Source: Terrimesophilobacter sp044464485
Lineage (GTDB): Bacteria > Actinomycetota > Actinomycetes > Actinomycetales > Microbacteriaceae
Assembly: GCA_044464485.1 (NCBI GenBank)
Contig: JBIQLG010000005.1
Location: 62,001 to 126,000 of the forward strand
DNA: 64,000 nucleotides
Direction: 5' to 3'
The notes beneath the pieces are model-generated. The model had not been told where the DNA came from, made no database searches, and saw only the letters and a list, made by a program, of their open reading frames with translations. Every line of letters starts with the position of its first letter. Positions within the stretch are counted from its first letter, which is position 1. Positions 16,129 to 24,634 of this stretch are shown here, one piece after another. Both the position numbers and the translations under genes were made by a program.

Positions 16129-17612
16129 CAGTGCACTGACTCTGATGCGGTAGCGGTAGCCGAGGTGCTCTCCTGGCGACGCACGTGCGTGCGGCTGAAG
16201 AGGAGCACACCGAGGTAGCCGATGACGAGTGCGGCGAGGACGCCGAGGTTGGCGAACGCCCAGTCGCCGCCGCGGCCGCCGAGTCCCAGACCATCCAGCA
16301 GGTAGCCCTGCCACTGCATCCAGTCGAGGCTGCTGACGACGAGTCCCCAGCCGACAGCGGTCCCGACGACGAGGGTGATGATCGCAACCCAGTTGACGGC
16401 ACCGTAACGGCCCTTCGAGCTGAACAGATCTGCGTCGGAGTAGTCCTTGCGGCGCAGCGTCATGTCCGCGAGGAAGATACCGCACCAGGCCGCGATCGGA
16501 ACGCCGAGGGTGATCAGGAACGCCTGGAACGGGCCGATGAAGTCGCCCGCGATGAACACCATGTAGATGGTTCCGATGATCATGATGATGCCGTCGACGA
16601 GCGCGGCGACCCAGCGCGGCATCCGGAATCCGATGCTCAGAAGCGCAAGGCCCGAGGAATAAATGTCGAGCACCGCGCCGCCGATGAGGCCGAGCACGGC
16701 AACAATCGCAAAGGGAATGAGGAACCAAACGGGCAGGATCTCCGCGAGCGCGCCGATCGGGTCGTTGCCGATCGCGTCACTGAGCGCCTTGGACGAGCCG
16801 GCGAGAAGCAGACCGAAGATCACGAGGATGATGGGCGCGAGAGCGGAACCGAATGTGGTCCATCCGACAACGCCCTTGCTCGACGAGTTGCGGGGCAGGT
16901 AGCGCGAGTAATCCGCGGCTGCCTGCACCCAGCCAAGACCGAAGCCCGTCATCATGAAGACGAAACCGCCGATGATGTTCTCGATGCCGCCACCGGGCAT
17001 TGCCGCGACCGCAGCGAAGTCGATGTGGTTGAACACGAGGGCGATGTAGACGATCGTGAGCAGCCCCGTGACGATGGTGATGACGGTCTGCATTCTCATG
17101 ATGAGCGTGAACCCGAAGATTCCGCCGATGATGATGAGAGCGACAATCACCACCAGAGCGATGATGGTCGTGGCAACACCGGTATCGACTCCCAGAGTTC
17201 CCAGCACCGTGGTCGTGGCGAGCACGGCGAGCGTGGCGAGCACGGTTTCCCAACCCACGGTGATCAGCCACGCGATGAGAGAGGGCAGCTTGTTTCCCTG
17301 CACGCCGAACGGCGCACGGCTCAGTGTCAGCGTGGGCGCGGATCCGCGCTTGCCGGCGAGGGAAATGAATCCGCAAAACAGGAAGGAAATGATGATTCCG
17401 ACTATCGCGATACCGGTGGCCTGCCAGAACGAGACGCCGAAGCCGAAGAGGAATGAGCCGTAGCTCACGGCAAAAATTGACACGTTGGCCGCGAACCACG
17501 GCCAGAACAGGGAACGCGGTGCACCCTTGCGTTCGCTTTCATCGATCGGATTGAGGGCATTGGTTTCAATGCTCAGGGCGCTCGGGACAGGGGTTTCGGT
17601 GGTGGCGCTCAC
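16128..17612 (-). CDS. NCS1-family cytosine/purine permease (CodB-like)
   Basis: A 494-aa integral membrane protein with about 12 helices. The N-terminus DESERKGAPRSLFWPWFAAN is typical of the NCS1 nucleobase-cation symporters, as are GLGWVQAAADYSRYLPR in the middle and YGAVNWVAIITLVVG later. It would import a nucleobase or nucleoside by cation symport. The open frame extends far upstream, but the GTG at 17612 has a GAGGAG Shine-Dalgarno (17621-17626) 8 nt away and precedes the conserved part. It is the first gene of a six-gene operon ending with accD and accE, and is divergent from birA. Confidence 0.9.
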   Translation of the reverse strand: MSATTETPVPSALSIETNALNPIDESERKGAPRSLFWPWFAANVSIFAVSYGSFLFGFGVSFWQATGIAIVGIIISFLFCGFISLAGKRGSAPTLTLSRAPFGVQGNKLPSLIAWLITVGWETVLATLAVLATTTVLGTLGVDTGVATTIIALVVIVALIIIGGIFGFTLIMRMQTVITIVTGLLTIVYIALVFNHIDFAAVAAMPGGGIENIIGGFVFMMTGFGLGWVQAAADYSRYLPRNSSSKGVVGWTTFGSALAPIILVIFGLLLAGSSKALSDAIGNDPIGALAEILPVWFLIPFAIVAVLGLIGGAVLDIYSSGLALLSIGFRMPRWVAALVDGIIMIIGTIYMVFIAGDFIGPFQAFLITLGVPIAAWCGIFLADMTLRRKDYSDADLFSSKGRYGAVNWVAIITLVVGTAVGWGLVVSSLDWMQWQGYLLDGLGLGGRGGDWAFANLGVLAALVIGYLGVLLFSRTHVRRQESTSATATASESVH

Positions 17613-17620
17613 TTCAGGGG

Positions 17621-17626
17621 CTCCTC
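17621..17626 (-). promoter_or_regulatory. Shine-Dalgarno (GAGGAG) fixing the permease start
   Basis: A strong GAGGAG lies 8 nt before the GTG at 17612. It selects this start over the long upstream open frame. Confidence 0.7.
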
Positions 17627-17732
17627 GATTGAGTGACGGGGGAAAGTTCTGGCGCGATTTTGTTGCTGGCTCATAGGGTAGCGGTTCCGCTGGTCGTGCG
17701 TCCACGAACTCCCACACCCCGGCGACGGGCCG

Positions 17733-17738
17733 TAATCT
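17733..17738 (+). promoter_or_regulatory. Probable -10 box (TAATCT) for leaderless birA
   Basis: TAATCT is followed by TGAGGC and then the ATG at 17745, a 6-nt spacing that places the transcription start at the start codon. Confidence 0.5.
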
Positions 17739-17744
17739 TGAGGC

Positions 17745-18533
17745 ATGGATTTGCCCCTTTCGCTGGATGTCGCCGCGCGGCTCATCGTGCTCGAGGAAGC
17801 GGGCTCGACGAACGACGAGCTGGCAACGCGCGCCGCCGCCGAGAATCTGGACGAGTTCACGGTCGTAGCCACCCTGCGCCAGACCTCCGGCCGTGGCCGC
17901 CTGGGGCGCGCGTGGCAGGCACCCGCGGGTACCGCGCTGGCCGCATCGGTGCTCCTGCGACCGAGGGCCGCGCTGGGACGCGAATACTACGGTTGGATTC
18001 CGCTTGTGGCCGGGCTCGCGATGTGTCGTTCCATCGCGAGGGTCGTCCCCAACCGCGAGGTGGCGCTGAAATGGCCGAACGATGTGCTCATCGACGGCAA
18101 CAAGGCGTGCGGCATTCTGAGCGAAGCGCTCGCGGATGGCAGCGTCGTCGTGGGCAGCGGCGTAAACCTCACCATTCCGGCGGATGCCCTTCCCGTTCCC
18201 ACCGCAACGTCGCTGCTCGTGGCGGGCGCCATCGCACCCGCGGAAGAACTCGCGGACCTCGTGCTGTCCGGCTACCTTACCGAGCTCGAACGGCTGTGGG
18301 GTGATGCGCCTGCGGGGGAGGCTGCCGACTGGTCCGGAGGGATCCATGCGGCGGTGAGCGAGGTGTGCGCCACGCTCGGTCAGCGCGTGCGCGTCACGTT
18401 CCCCGACGGAACAGAGCTCCTGGGAACCGCAGAATCCATTGACGACACGGGAAGACTGAATGTCCTGCCGAAACCGGGTGGCCGCATTGAGGCTGTCGCC
18501 GCGGGAGACGTGACGCATCTGCGGTATGAATAA
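17745..18533 (+). CDS. birA: Biotin--[acyl-CoA carboxylase] ligase
   Basis: A 262-aa class I biotin ligase without the N-terminal DNA-binding domain. The adenylate-binding loop TSGRGRLGRAW (residues ~48-57) and the catalytic lysine segment ALKWPNDVLIDGNKACGIL are present, followed by VVVGSGVNL and a C-terminal SH3-like domain. It makes biotinyl-AMP and attaches biotin to the EAMKM lysine of the carboxylase alpha chain at 2586-4340. It lies in the acc neighbourhood as in mycobacteria and is followed 3 nt later by the PH-domain gene. Confidence 0.94.
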   Translation: MDLPLSLDVAARLIVLEEAGSTNDELATRAAAENLDEFTVVATLRQTSGRGRLGRAWQAPAGTALAASVLLRPRAALGREYYGWIPLVAGLAMCRSIARVVPNREVALKWPNDVLIDGNKACGILSEALADGSVVVGSGVNLTIPADALPVPTATSLLVAGAIAPAEELADLVLSGYLTELERLWGDAPAGEAADWSGGIHAAVSEVCATLGQRVRVTFPDGTELLGTAESIDDTGRLNVLPKPGGRIEAVAAGDVTHLRYE

Positions 18534-18536
18534 GTA

Positions 18537-19088
18537 ATGTCATCGACGGGCCAGGGCGCAACACCGCGGGAGACGGAACGTCTCGTGGCGAACCTGCGCT
18601 CTCACGGCCGCCGCCTGTTTCTGCCCACGATCGTTCTGATCGGCGCGACGGGAGCGATGACGTACTTCTACGGCCAGTTCGATGAGGACTGGCAGAACAA
18701 CGCGGTTCTCGCGGGAGGCATCGTCGTCATCCTGCTGTTGTGGCTGCTTCCGCTGCTCGGCTGGCTCGGGAGGCGCTACACGATAACCACGCGTCGAATC
18801 GTGTTGCGCCGAGGGTTCTTCGTGCGCGTGCGTCAGGAGCTCCTGCACAGCCGGGGGTACGACATCACCGTGCGCAAGAACGCGCTGCAGAGCATGTTCG
18901 GAAGCGGGGACGTCCACATCAATACCGGTTTGGAGCATCCGGTCATTTTGCGCGACGTGCCCAACGCTGATCTGGTTCAGGGCGCGCTGCACGACCTCAT
19001 GGAACGTAGCATCAATCCGATTGCGGCGAGACGGCAGGCTGCGGCGTCAGTCCCGCCGGATGAGACGATCGTGTGGGGTGAGCGCTAG
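18537..19088 (+). CDS. PH (bPH_2/DUF304) domain membrane protein
   Basis: A 183-aa protein with two membrane helices (residues ~22-40 and ~52-76). A bacterial PH domain follows (RRYTITTRRIVLRRGFFVRV to SGDVHINTG), with conserved YTIT and GDV turns. The biochemical role is unknown. A gene of this type lies next to birA in mycobacteria too. Its ATG comes 3 nt after the birA stop, so the two are probably co-transcribed. The last 77 bp overlap, on opposite strands, the 3' end of the GtrA gene. Confidence 0.88.
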   Translation: MSSTGQGATPRETERLVANLRSHGRRLFLPTIVLIGATGAMTYFYGQFDEDWQNNAVLAGGIVVILLLWLLPLLGWLGRRYTITTRRIVLRRGFFVRVRQELLHSRGYDITVRKNALQSMFGSGDVHINTGLEHPVILRDVPNADLVQGALHDLMERSINPIAARRQAAASVPPDETIVWGER

Positions 19089-19536
19089 AGGGCGCACCGC
19101 TCCTGGCCTGATCGCGGCGCGGACGGAACACCCACACGCGGTACAGCCAAAATCGAAATGCCGTGCCGAGCGCGAGGCCGATGACATTAGACGAGATATT
19201 GTCCGCGAGCAGGGAGGTGTAGCCGAGCACGTAGTGCGACACCCACAGGCACGCGAGCCCGATGAGCATTCCGCCGATGCTCACGAGAGCGAACTCGATT
19301 CCTTCCCGCACGGCACGCGGCCTGCGGTGCGGCCCGAACGTCCAGTACCGGTTGCCCAGCCAGTTCACGATGATGGCGAGCGACGTGGAGGCAACCTTGG
19401 CGAGCACGGGTCCTTCGTGGATCGACTCCGGCGAGAGCACCGTCGTGCGCAGCAGGTTGAACACCGCGATATCCACGACGAAACCGATACCGCCCACCAT
19501 GCCAAACCGCAGCAGTTGCGCGATGAGGGTTTTCAT
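19012..19536 (-). CDS. GtrA family membrane protein
   Basis: 174 aa with four membrane helices: FGMVGGIGFVVDIAVFNLLR, the LAIIVNWLGNRYWTF block and a C-terminal FRFWLYRVWVF, all GtrA signatures. GtrA proteins are thought to help move polyprenyl-phosphate-linked sugars across the membrane or to recruit glycosyltransferases. The ATG has GGAGG 4 nt upstream. A basic, Pro/Ser-rich tail of about 35 residues follows the last helix and is encoded in the antisense overlap with the PH gene. A GtrA gene occupies the same neighbourhood in mycobacteria. Confidence 0.9.
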   Translation of the reverse strand: MKTLIAQLLRFGMVGGIGFVVDIAVFNLLRTTVLSPESIHEGPVLAKVASTSLAIIVNWLGNRYWTFGPHRRPRAVREGIEFALVSIGGMLIGLACLWVSHYVLGYTSLLADNISSNVIGLALGTAFRFWLYRVWVFRPRRDQARSGAPSSAHPTRSSHPAGLTPQPAVSPQSD

Positions 19537-19644
19537 TTATCCTCCACGAGGGGCCGCGCGGATGCGCGAAGATGGTGAGTGGCGGTTTGAATTGTAGCTG
19601 CATAAGCCAACACCCTTGCTGAGAAGACGGAACGGAGCACATTC

Positions 19645-20775
19645 ATGAAGGTCGGAGTCATCGGCGGCGGACAACTGGCGCGCATGATGATTCCCGCAGC
19701 CGTCAACCTTGGCCTCGACCTGCGCGTGCTCGCGGAAGCCGAGGGGATGTCGGCCACTCTGGCGGCGACGCGCATCGGCGATTTCCGAGATGTCGACGTG
19801 GTGATTGATTTCTGCGCGGGACTGGATGTCGTCACGTTCGACCACGAACACGTGCCGCAATCCGTTCTGCGCGCGCTCGTCGATGCCGGGGTGTCCGTGC
19901 GACCAGGACCGGATGCGCTGCTCTACGCGCAGGACAAGCTCCTCATGCGCGCAAAACTCGATGAACTGGGCATGCCCATCCCCGTGTGGGCTGCCGTGGA
20001 GAACTCCGCGCAACTGGGCGACTTTCTGGCGGACAACGGCGGCGCCGCGGTCGTCAAGACCGCGCGCGGCGGTTACGACGGCAAGGGTGTCCGCGTCGTA
20101 CGGGCAGCGCATGACGTCGATGACTGGTTCGCGACCCTTGCGGAAGATGCCAACGGCGGCGCGCTTCTCGCCGAGGAGCTCGTTTCGTTTCGTCGCGAGC
20201 TTGCGCAATCCGTCGCGCGAACGCCGTCCGGCCAGGTCACGGCGTGGCCGCTCGTGGAAAGCATTCAGCGCGACGGAGTCTGCGCGGAGGTGATTGCGCC
20301 GGCGCCGTCATCCGCGGGAAAGCTCGGCAGCGTGGCGAGTGACATCGCGATGGGTATCGCGGAGGGTCTCGGCGTCACGGGCGTGATGGCGGTGGAACTC
20401 TTCGAGACGACGGATGACCGCATTCTCGTGAACGAACTCGCGATGCGCCCGCACAATTCCGGGCACTGGAGCATCGACGGCTCGACGACGAGCCAGTTCG
20501 AACAGCACCTGCGGGCGGTGCTGGATCTTCCGCTTGGCCCGACAGGAACACTCGCGCCCTGGTCCGTCATGGTGAACGTGCTCGGCGGCCCCAAGAAAGG
20601 GTCAATGGCCGATCGCTATCCGACTGTGTTGCGCGATTACCCCATGACAAAGGTGCACAATTACGGCAAAACTCCCCGCCCCGGCCGAAAGATCGGCCAC
20701 GTTACCGCCACGGGCGAGGACCTCGACGCGGTAGCGTTTGAAGCGCGTGCCGCAGCGGCCTGCTTCAGCGAGTGA
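19645..20775 (+). CDS. purK: N5-carboxyaminoimidazole ribonucleotide synthase
   Basis: A 376-aa ATP-grasp enzyme for de novo purine synthesis, converting AIR, ATP and bicarbonate to N5-CAIR. Seen are the N-terminal VGVIGGGQLARMM, the ATP-binding VVKTARGGYDGKGV, the VMAVELFET strand and the substrate/ATP loop ELAMRPHNSGHWSIDGSTTS, which is diagnostic for PurK. Length is normal. A GGAGCACATTC ribosome-binding region precedes the ATG. It is followed directly by purE and LCP. Confidence 0.95.
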   Translation: MKVGVIGGGQLARMMIPAAVNLGLDLRVLAEAEGMSATLAATRIGDFRDVDVVIDFCAGLDVVTFDHEHVPQSVLRALVDAGVSVRPGPDALLYAQDKLLMRAKLDELGMPIPVWAAVENSAQLGDFLADNGGAAVVKTARGGYDGKGVRVVRAAHDVDDWFATLAEDANGGALLAEELVSFRRELAQSVARTPSGQVTAWPLVESIQRDGVCAEVIAPAPSSAGKLGSVASDIAMGIAEGLGVTGVMAVELFETTDDRILVNELAMRPHNSGHWSIDGSTTSQFEQHLRAVLDLPLGPTGTLAPWSVMVNVLGGPKKGSMADRYPTVLRDYPMTKVHNYGKTPRPGRKIGHVTATGEDLDAVAFEARAAAACFSE

Positions 20776-20777
20776 TT

Positions 20778-20783
20778 TAGCAT
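20778..20783 (+). promoter_or_regulatory. Possible -10 box (TAGCAT) at the purE start
   Basis: TAGCAT is followed by GGAGTCC and the ATG at 20791. The layout copies punA (TAGAGT, GGAGTTC, ATG), so either an internal leaderless start or a close-set Shine-Dalgarno is possible. Confidence 0.3.
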
Positions 20784-20790
20784 GGAGTCC

Positions 20791-21285
20791 ATGCCGGAAC
20801 CTTTAGTTGCGGTCGTCATGGGCTCAGATTCCGACTGGTCGGTCATGAGCGAGGCGGCAGCCGTCCTCAGCGAATTCGGCGTGCCCTCGGAGGTGGAGGT
20901 GCTCTCCGCGCACCGCACCCCGGAGAGAATGATCGCGTGGGGCAAGGCGGCGGCCGGCCGCGGACTGCGGTGCATCATTGCCGGCGCGGGCGGGGCAGCG
21001 CACCTGCCGGGCATGCTGGCCTCCGTCACGACGCTGCCCGTCGTGGGGGTTCCCGTCCCGCTGGCGAGACTCGACGGACTGGATTCCCTGCTGTCGATAG
21101 TGCAAATGCCCTCGGGTGTGCCCGTGGCCACGGTGTCGATCGGCGGCGCGCGGAACGCGGGGCTGCTGGCCGTTCGCATGCTGGCAGCGGATGACGCCGA
21201 CCTCACGGCAAAGCTCGCCGATTTCGCCCGCGGGCTGGAGAGCTCTGTCGCCGCGAAGAATGCGGCGCTCAAGTCCACGCTGTGA
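20791..21285 (+). CDS. purE: N5-carboxyaminoimidazole ribonucleotide mutase
   Basis: About 164 aa. Class I PurE signatures are all present: VVMGSDSDW (phosphate binding), SAHRTPERM and AGAGGAAHLPGMLAS, then PVVGVPV and the GLDSLLSIVQMPSGVPVATV block. It converts N5-CAIR from PurK to CAIR. An ATG at 20782 would add three residues; the ATG at 20791 has GGAG upstream and gives the usual short N-terminus MPEPLVAVVMG. The stop overlaps the LCP start by 4 nt. Confidence 0.95.
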   Translation: MPEPLVAVVMGSDSDWSVMSEAAAVLSEFGVPSEVEVLSAHRTPERMIAWGKAAAGRGLRCIIAGAGGAAHLPGMLASVTTLPVVGVPVPLARLDGLDSLLSIVQMPSGVPVATVSIGGARNAGLLAVRMLAADDADLTAKLADFARGLESSVAAKNAALKSTL

Positions 21286-22625
21286 GCGCGACAATTTCGA
21301 TCCGGCATCCGGACACCGCGTCGCCGGACATGATGACGCGCCGCGCGTGGTGGCTCGTCGTCCTCAATGTGCTGATTCCGGGGTCCGCGCAATTGATCGC
21401 GGGGCAGCGCCGAGTTGGCAAGGTGGGCGTGACGGCGACGTTCGTGCTGTGGGGGGCCATCGTGCTCAGCCTGCTGTTGCTGTGGCTGTGGCCGGTAGCG
21501 CTGTACACGATGGCGGCGAGCCCCGTCGTGCTCTTCATCGTGCAGTGGCTTCTGGTCGCGTATGCGCTGCTATGGATCGTGCTCACTCTCGACACACTGA
21601 GGCTCGTGCGTCTCGTGAAAGCCCGTCCCCGCGCGCGTGTGGCGCTCGCGGTCGTGGCGATAGTCGGTGTTGTCGCGAGCTCGGGCGCGGTCGCGTACGG
21701 TTCCGGGCTCGCGGGTTCCGCGCGCTCAGCCATCACGGCCGTGTTTTCTCACGGCGACTACACGCCGCCCATCGACGGCAGGTACAACATCCTGCTTCTC
21801 GGGGGAGACGCCGGCCCCGATCGCGAGGGATTGCGACCCGACAGCATCGCCGTGGCGAGCGTCGATGCGCAGACCGGGGCAGCCGTCATGATCGGCATTC
21901 CGCGCAACATGGAGCAGACGAAGTTCGTGAAGGGTTCGCCCCTGTATCAGCTGTTCCCGAACGGATACGACTGCGGCGACGACTGCCTCATCAGCTATCT
22001 CTACACCGAGGCCGAGAACCATCCGGATTTGTATCCGGATGCGGTGAAGGAGGGCAGCAATCCCGGCATCGAGGCGATGCGAGACGTGGTGGAGGGCGTC
22101 ACCGGTCTGACCATGCAGTACTTCGTGCTCATCGACATGCAGGGTTTCTCCGACCTCATCGATGCTCTCGGCGGAATCACCGTCGACGTTCCGGAGGACA
22201 CCCCGCTGGGCGCTTCCGAGCCGGGAGCCGAACCGTTCGCCGTCGTGCACGCCGGCGAACAGCATCTCGACGGTTTTACCGCGCTGTGGTATTCGCGCAC
22301 GAGATACCAGACCACGGATTACGCGCGCATGCAGCGGCAGCGAGATGTCGAGGAGGCGATTCTGCGCCAGTTCACGCCCGCCAACGTCCTGAGCAAGTTC
22401 GACGCCGTGGCAAAGGCAGGGTCGCAGGTGGTTGTCACCAACATTCCTTCCGTCATGCTCGGTTTCTTCGTCGACCTCGCATCGAAATCGCGCAAGCTGC
22501 CGATAACGCGACTCGACCTGGTTCCGCCGGAGTTTGATCCCGCATATCCCGACTACAACAAAATCAGCGCGGCGATAGCGGCGGCGCTCGCACCGCCGTC
22601 ACCGACGCCGACGCCCAAAAAATAG
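21282..22625 (+). CDS. LytR-CpsA-Psr (LCP) family glycopolymer ligase
   Basis: 447 aa. An unusually long N-terminal membrane part holds about four hydrophobic stretches (residues ~23-40, 48-70, 78-103, 120-140). The extracellular LCP domain starts near 168 (YNILLLGGDAG), with RPDSIAVASVD and the polyprenyl-phosphate-binding arginine in MIGIPRNM, then ALGGITVDVPE and YARMQRQRDV. LCP enzymes transfer lipid-linked glycopolymers to peptidoglycan, so this one is the likely last step for the polysaccharide encoded to the right. Its GTG overlaps purE (GTGA). The C-terminus is Pro/Thr-rich. Confidence 0.93.
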   Translation: MSATISIRHPDTASPDMMTRRAWWLVVLNVLIPGSAQLIAGQRRVGKVGVTATFVLWGAIVLSLLLLWLWPVALYTMAASPVVLFIVQWLLVAYALLWIVLTLDTLRLVRLVKARPRARVALAVVAIVGVVASSGAVAYGSGLAGSARSAITAVFSHGDYTPPIDGRYNILLLGGDAGPDREGLRPDSIAVASVDAQTGAAVMIGIPRNMEQTKFVKGSPLYQLFPNGYDCGDDCLISYLYTEAENHPDLYPDAVKEGSNPGIEAMRDVVEGVTGLTMQYFVLIDMQGFSDLIDALGGITVDVPEDTPLGASEPGAEPFAVVHAGEQHLDGFTALWYSRTRYQTTDYARMQRQRDVEEAILRQFTPANVLSKFDAVAKAGSQVVVTNIPSVMLGFFVDLASKSRKLPITRLDLVPPEFDPAYPDYNKISAAIAAALAPPSPTPTPKK

Positions 22626-22644
22626 CAGGTGTTTCGCGCGCGGA

Positions 22645-23784
22645 CTATAAATCGGCGTGCAGCTGCCACACCTTCTGGGCGGAATCGCGCCAGCTGAACG
22701 CGCCCGCGCGATCGATGCCGGCAAAGCGCAGGCGTTGCGCGAGCGACGGATCGTTGACGACCGAGGAGATTGCAGCAGCGAGTCTGCCGGGGTAGCCGTC
22801 GGCATCCGCCCTCTCCACGGAAATGCCGGCATCCGCCGCCACTTCCAGCACGGCGGGATCGTCGGAGTGCACGACCGGCGTGCCGAAGTGAAACGCTTCG
22901 ATGACCGGCAAACCAAACCCCTCGGAGATGCTGGGAAACACAAACACCTTCGCGCGGTCGAGCACGACGGCGAGGTCGGCGTCGGCGAGGAAGCCGAGCG
23001 TGCGCACTCTGCCCTTCTGGAGTCCGGCCTCCTGCGCGAGGGACTCGACGCTGACGCCCTCCCAGGAGTCGGGGCCGACGATGAGGAGCGGCAAGTCTGT
23101 CGACTCGGGGTGGCCGAGCGAATGGATGAGCTCCGTGAGACCCTTTCTCGGCTTGAGCGAGCCAACGCTCAGCAGGTAGCGCTCGGGCAGCTTCATGCGC
23201 TCGGCGCGAGCGTCGGCGTCCACGGGAACCTGAAGCTTCGAGCTCACGGCGCCTCCGATCACGCGGATGCGCTCGCCGAAATCAAACCGCTCACCCAGCT
23301 GCGTTGCGACGGCGTGACTGGGAACGACCACCGAGTCGGCGAAACGAAAGGCGCGCCGTGTGAGTGCCCTCTGCCAGGCGACCTGACGCTTGCTCAGGAT
23401 GTCGGGGTTCGTCCACGCCGCGGCGTCGTGAATCGTCACGACCATCTGGTCGGCTTCGTGGTGCAGGCGATCGTGCCTGCCGAGCGGCGCGAGCAAACTG
23501 GTGGAATGAAGCATCCCCTTGCCCTTGATGCTGCCGAGGCCCATGCCCCAGAGGGCCTGGCGGGCGCGAGGGGGCAGTTTCCCCTGCACGATTCCCGCGA
23601 TGCCCGGCAGGAGCATGTCGAGCTTCTCGCGGTGCTCGCGGCTGATCGAGGAAACGATTCCCGCCACGTCGCAACCGGCCGGCGCCACGCGGATAAGTTC
23701 CCGCGTGAGTTCCTCGGTGTAGCGGCCGATCCCGTGGTGCTCCGCAGAGACAATGGGGTCGACAATCACGCTGAGGGTCGTCAT
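22645..23784 (-). CDS. GT4-family glycosyltransferase
   Basis: 379 aa with a GT-B fold pattern: the N-terminal HHGIGRYTEEL acceptor loop, LLSVGSLKPRKGLTELI at the domain junction, and the donor-site SEGFGLPVIEAFHFGTPVV with the EX7E pair. It probably transfers a nucleotide-activated sugar to a lipid-linked acceptor on the cytoplasmic face. The ATG at 23784 overlaps the rmlD stop (ATGA), so it belongs to the leftward rhamnose operon and may be a rhamnosyl- or mannosyltransferase. It is convergent with LCP. Confidence 0.9.
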   Translation of the reverse strand: MTTLSVIVDPIVSAEHHGIGRYTEELTRELIRVAPAGCDVAGIVSSISREHREKLDMLLPGIAGIVQGKLPPRARQALWGMGLGSIKGKGMLHSTSLLAPLGRHDRLHHEADQMVVTIHDAAAWTNPDILSKRQVAWQRALTRRAFRFADSVVVPSHAVATQLGERFDFGERIRVIGGAVSSKLQVPVDADARAERMKLPERYLLSVGSLKPRKGLTELIHSLGHPESTDLPLLIVGPDSWEGVSVESLAQEAGLQKGRVRTLGFLADADLAVVLDRAKVFVFPSISEGFGLPVIEAFHFGTPVVHSDDPAVLEVAADAGISVERADADGYPGRLAAAISSVVNDPSLAQRLRFAGIDRAGAFSWRDSAQKVWQLHADL

Positions 23785-24632
23785 GCGAGCTCCAGCACTC
23801 CGCTTTCGGCAGCTGCGGCGAGCGCGAGGCGCCACTCGCGGATGGGTGCGATGCCCGCGCGAGCCCAGCGTTCGTGCCCGAGCACCGAATAGGAGGGGCG
23901 GCGGGCCGGTCTCACGAACGCGGCGCTGGAGGTGGGCAGCACGCGGTCCGGATCGAGGCCCGCGTGACGGAAGATTTCCTTCGTGAAGTCGAACCAGGTC
24001 GTTGTGCCGCCGCTCGTCGCGTGGTACACGCCGGGCGGGCAGTCGCGGTCGAGAAGCTGCGTGATCTGGCGAGCAACATCCATTGTCCAGGTTGGCTGGC
24101 CGAACTGGTCGTTCACGACACTCACTGTCTCGTGGTTCGCGGCCAGCCGCAACATCGTTTTCGCGAAATTCGGGCCGTGTGCGCCGTAAGTCCATGCGGT
24201 GCGGACGATGAAGGTGCCGCCGGGATTGAGTTCGAGCGCGAGCCGTTCGCCCTCGGCTTTCGACCTGCCGTACGCGGACACCGGGTTGCGCGGGGCGTCC
24301 TCCGGATACGGCGTGTTCGCGGTGCCGTCGAAGACGTAGTCGGTGGAGACCTGCACGAATCGTGCGCCGTGCCGCGCCGCGGCTCTGGCCAGGTTCGCCG
24401 CGCCCGACGCGTTCACCGCAAACGCGTCGTCCTCGTGCGTTTCGGCGTCGTCCACTTTCGTGTACGCCGCGCAATTGATCACGACATCGTGCCCTGCAAC
24501 GGCCGCCTCCACCGCTGCGGGATCAGTGATGTCCAGTTCCGCACGCGCGCACGCCGTCACGGAACGCCCGGACAGCACGAGCCGAAGATCGTGCGCGAGC
24601 ATTCCGCCCGCACCGGTGATCAGGTATTTCAT
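23781..24632 (-). CDS. rmlD: dTDP-4-dehydrorhamnose reductase
   Basis: About 283 aa. An SDR fold with MKYLITGAGGMLAHDL at the N-terminus, INCAAYTKVDDAE, the STDYVFDG strand and the YGRSKAEGE catalytic Tyr-Lys pair. It reduces dTDP-4-keto-L-rhamnose to dTDP-L-rhamnose, the last step of the pathway. The start at 24632 is chosen because the Rossmann motif begins there, 2 nt after the rmlB stop; an in-frame extension upstream overlaps rmlB and adds nothing conserved. Confidence 0.94.
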   Translation of the reverse strand: MKYLITGAGGMLAHDLRLVLSGRSVTACARAELDITDPAAVEAAVAGHDVVINCAAYTKVDDAETHEDDAFAVNASGAANLARAAARHGARFVQVSTDYVFDGTANTPYPEDAPRNPVSAYGRSKAEGERLALELNPGGTFIVRTAWTYGAHGPNFAKTMLRLAANHETVSVVNDQFGQPTWTMDVARQITQLLDRDCPPGVYHATSGGTTTWFDFTKEIFRHAGLDPDRVLPTSSAAFVRPARRPSYSVLGHERWARAGIAPIREWRLALAAAAESGVLELA

Positions 24633-24634
24633 TG

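Noticed and set aside
16185..17456. Plus-strand open frame rich in Asp/Glu/Arg
   Set aside because: It is the complement of the hydrophobic permease gene. Antisense of membrane helices reads as charged low-complexity sequence.
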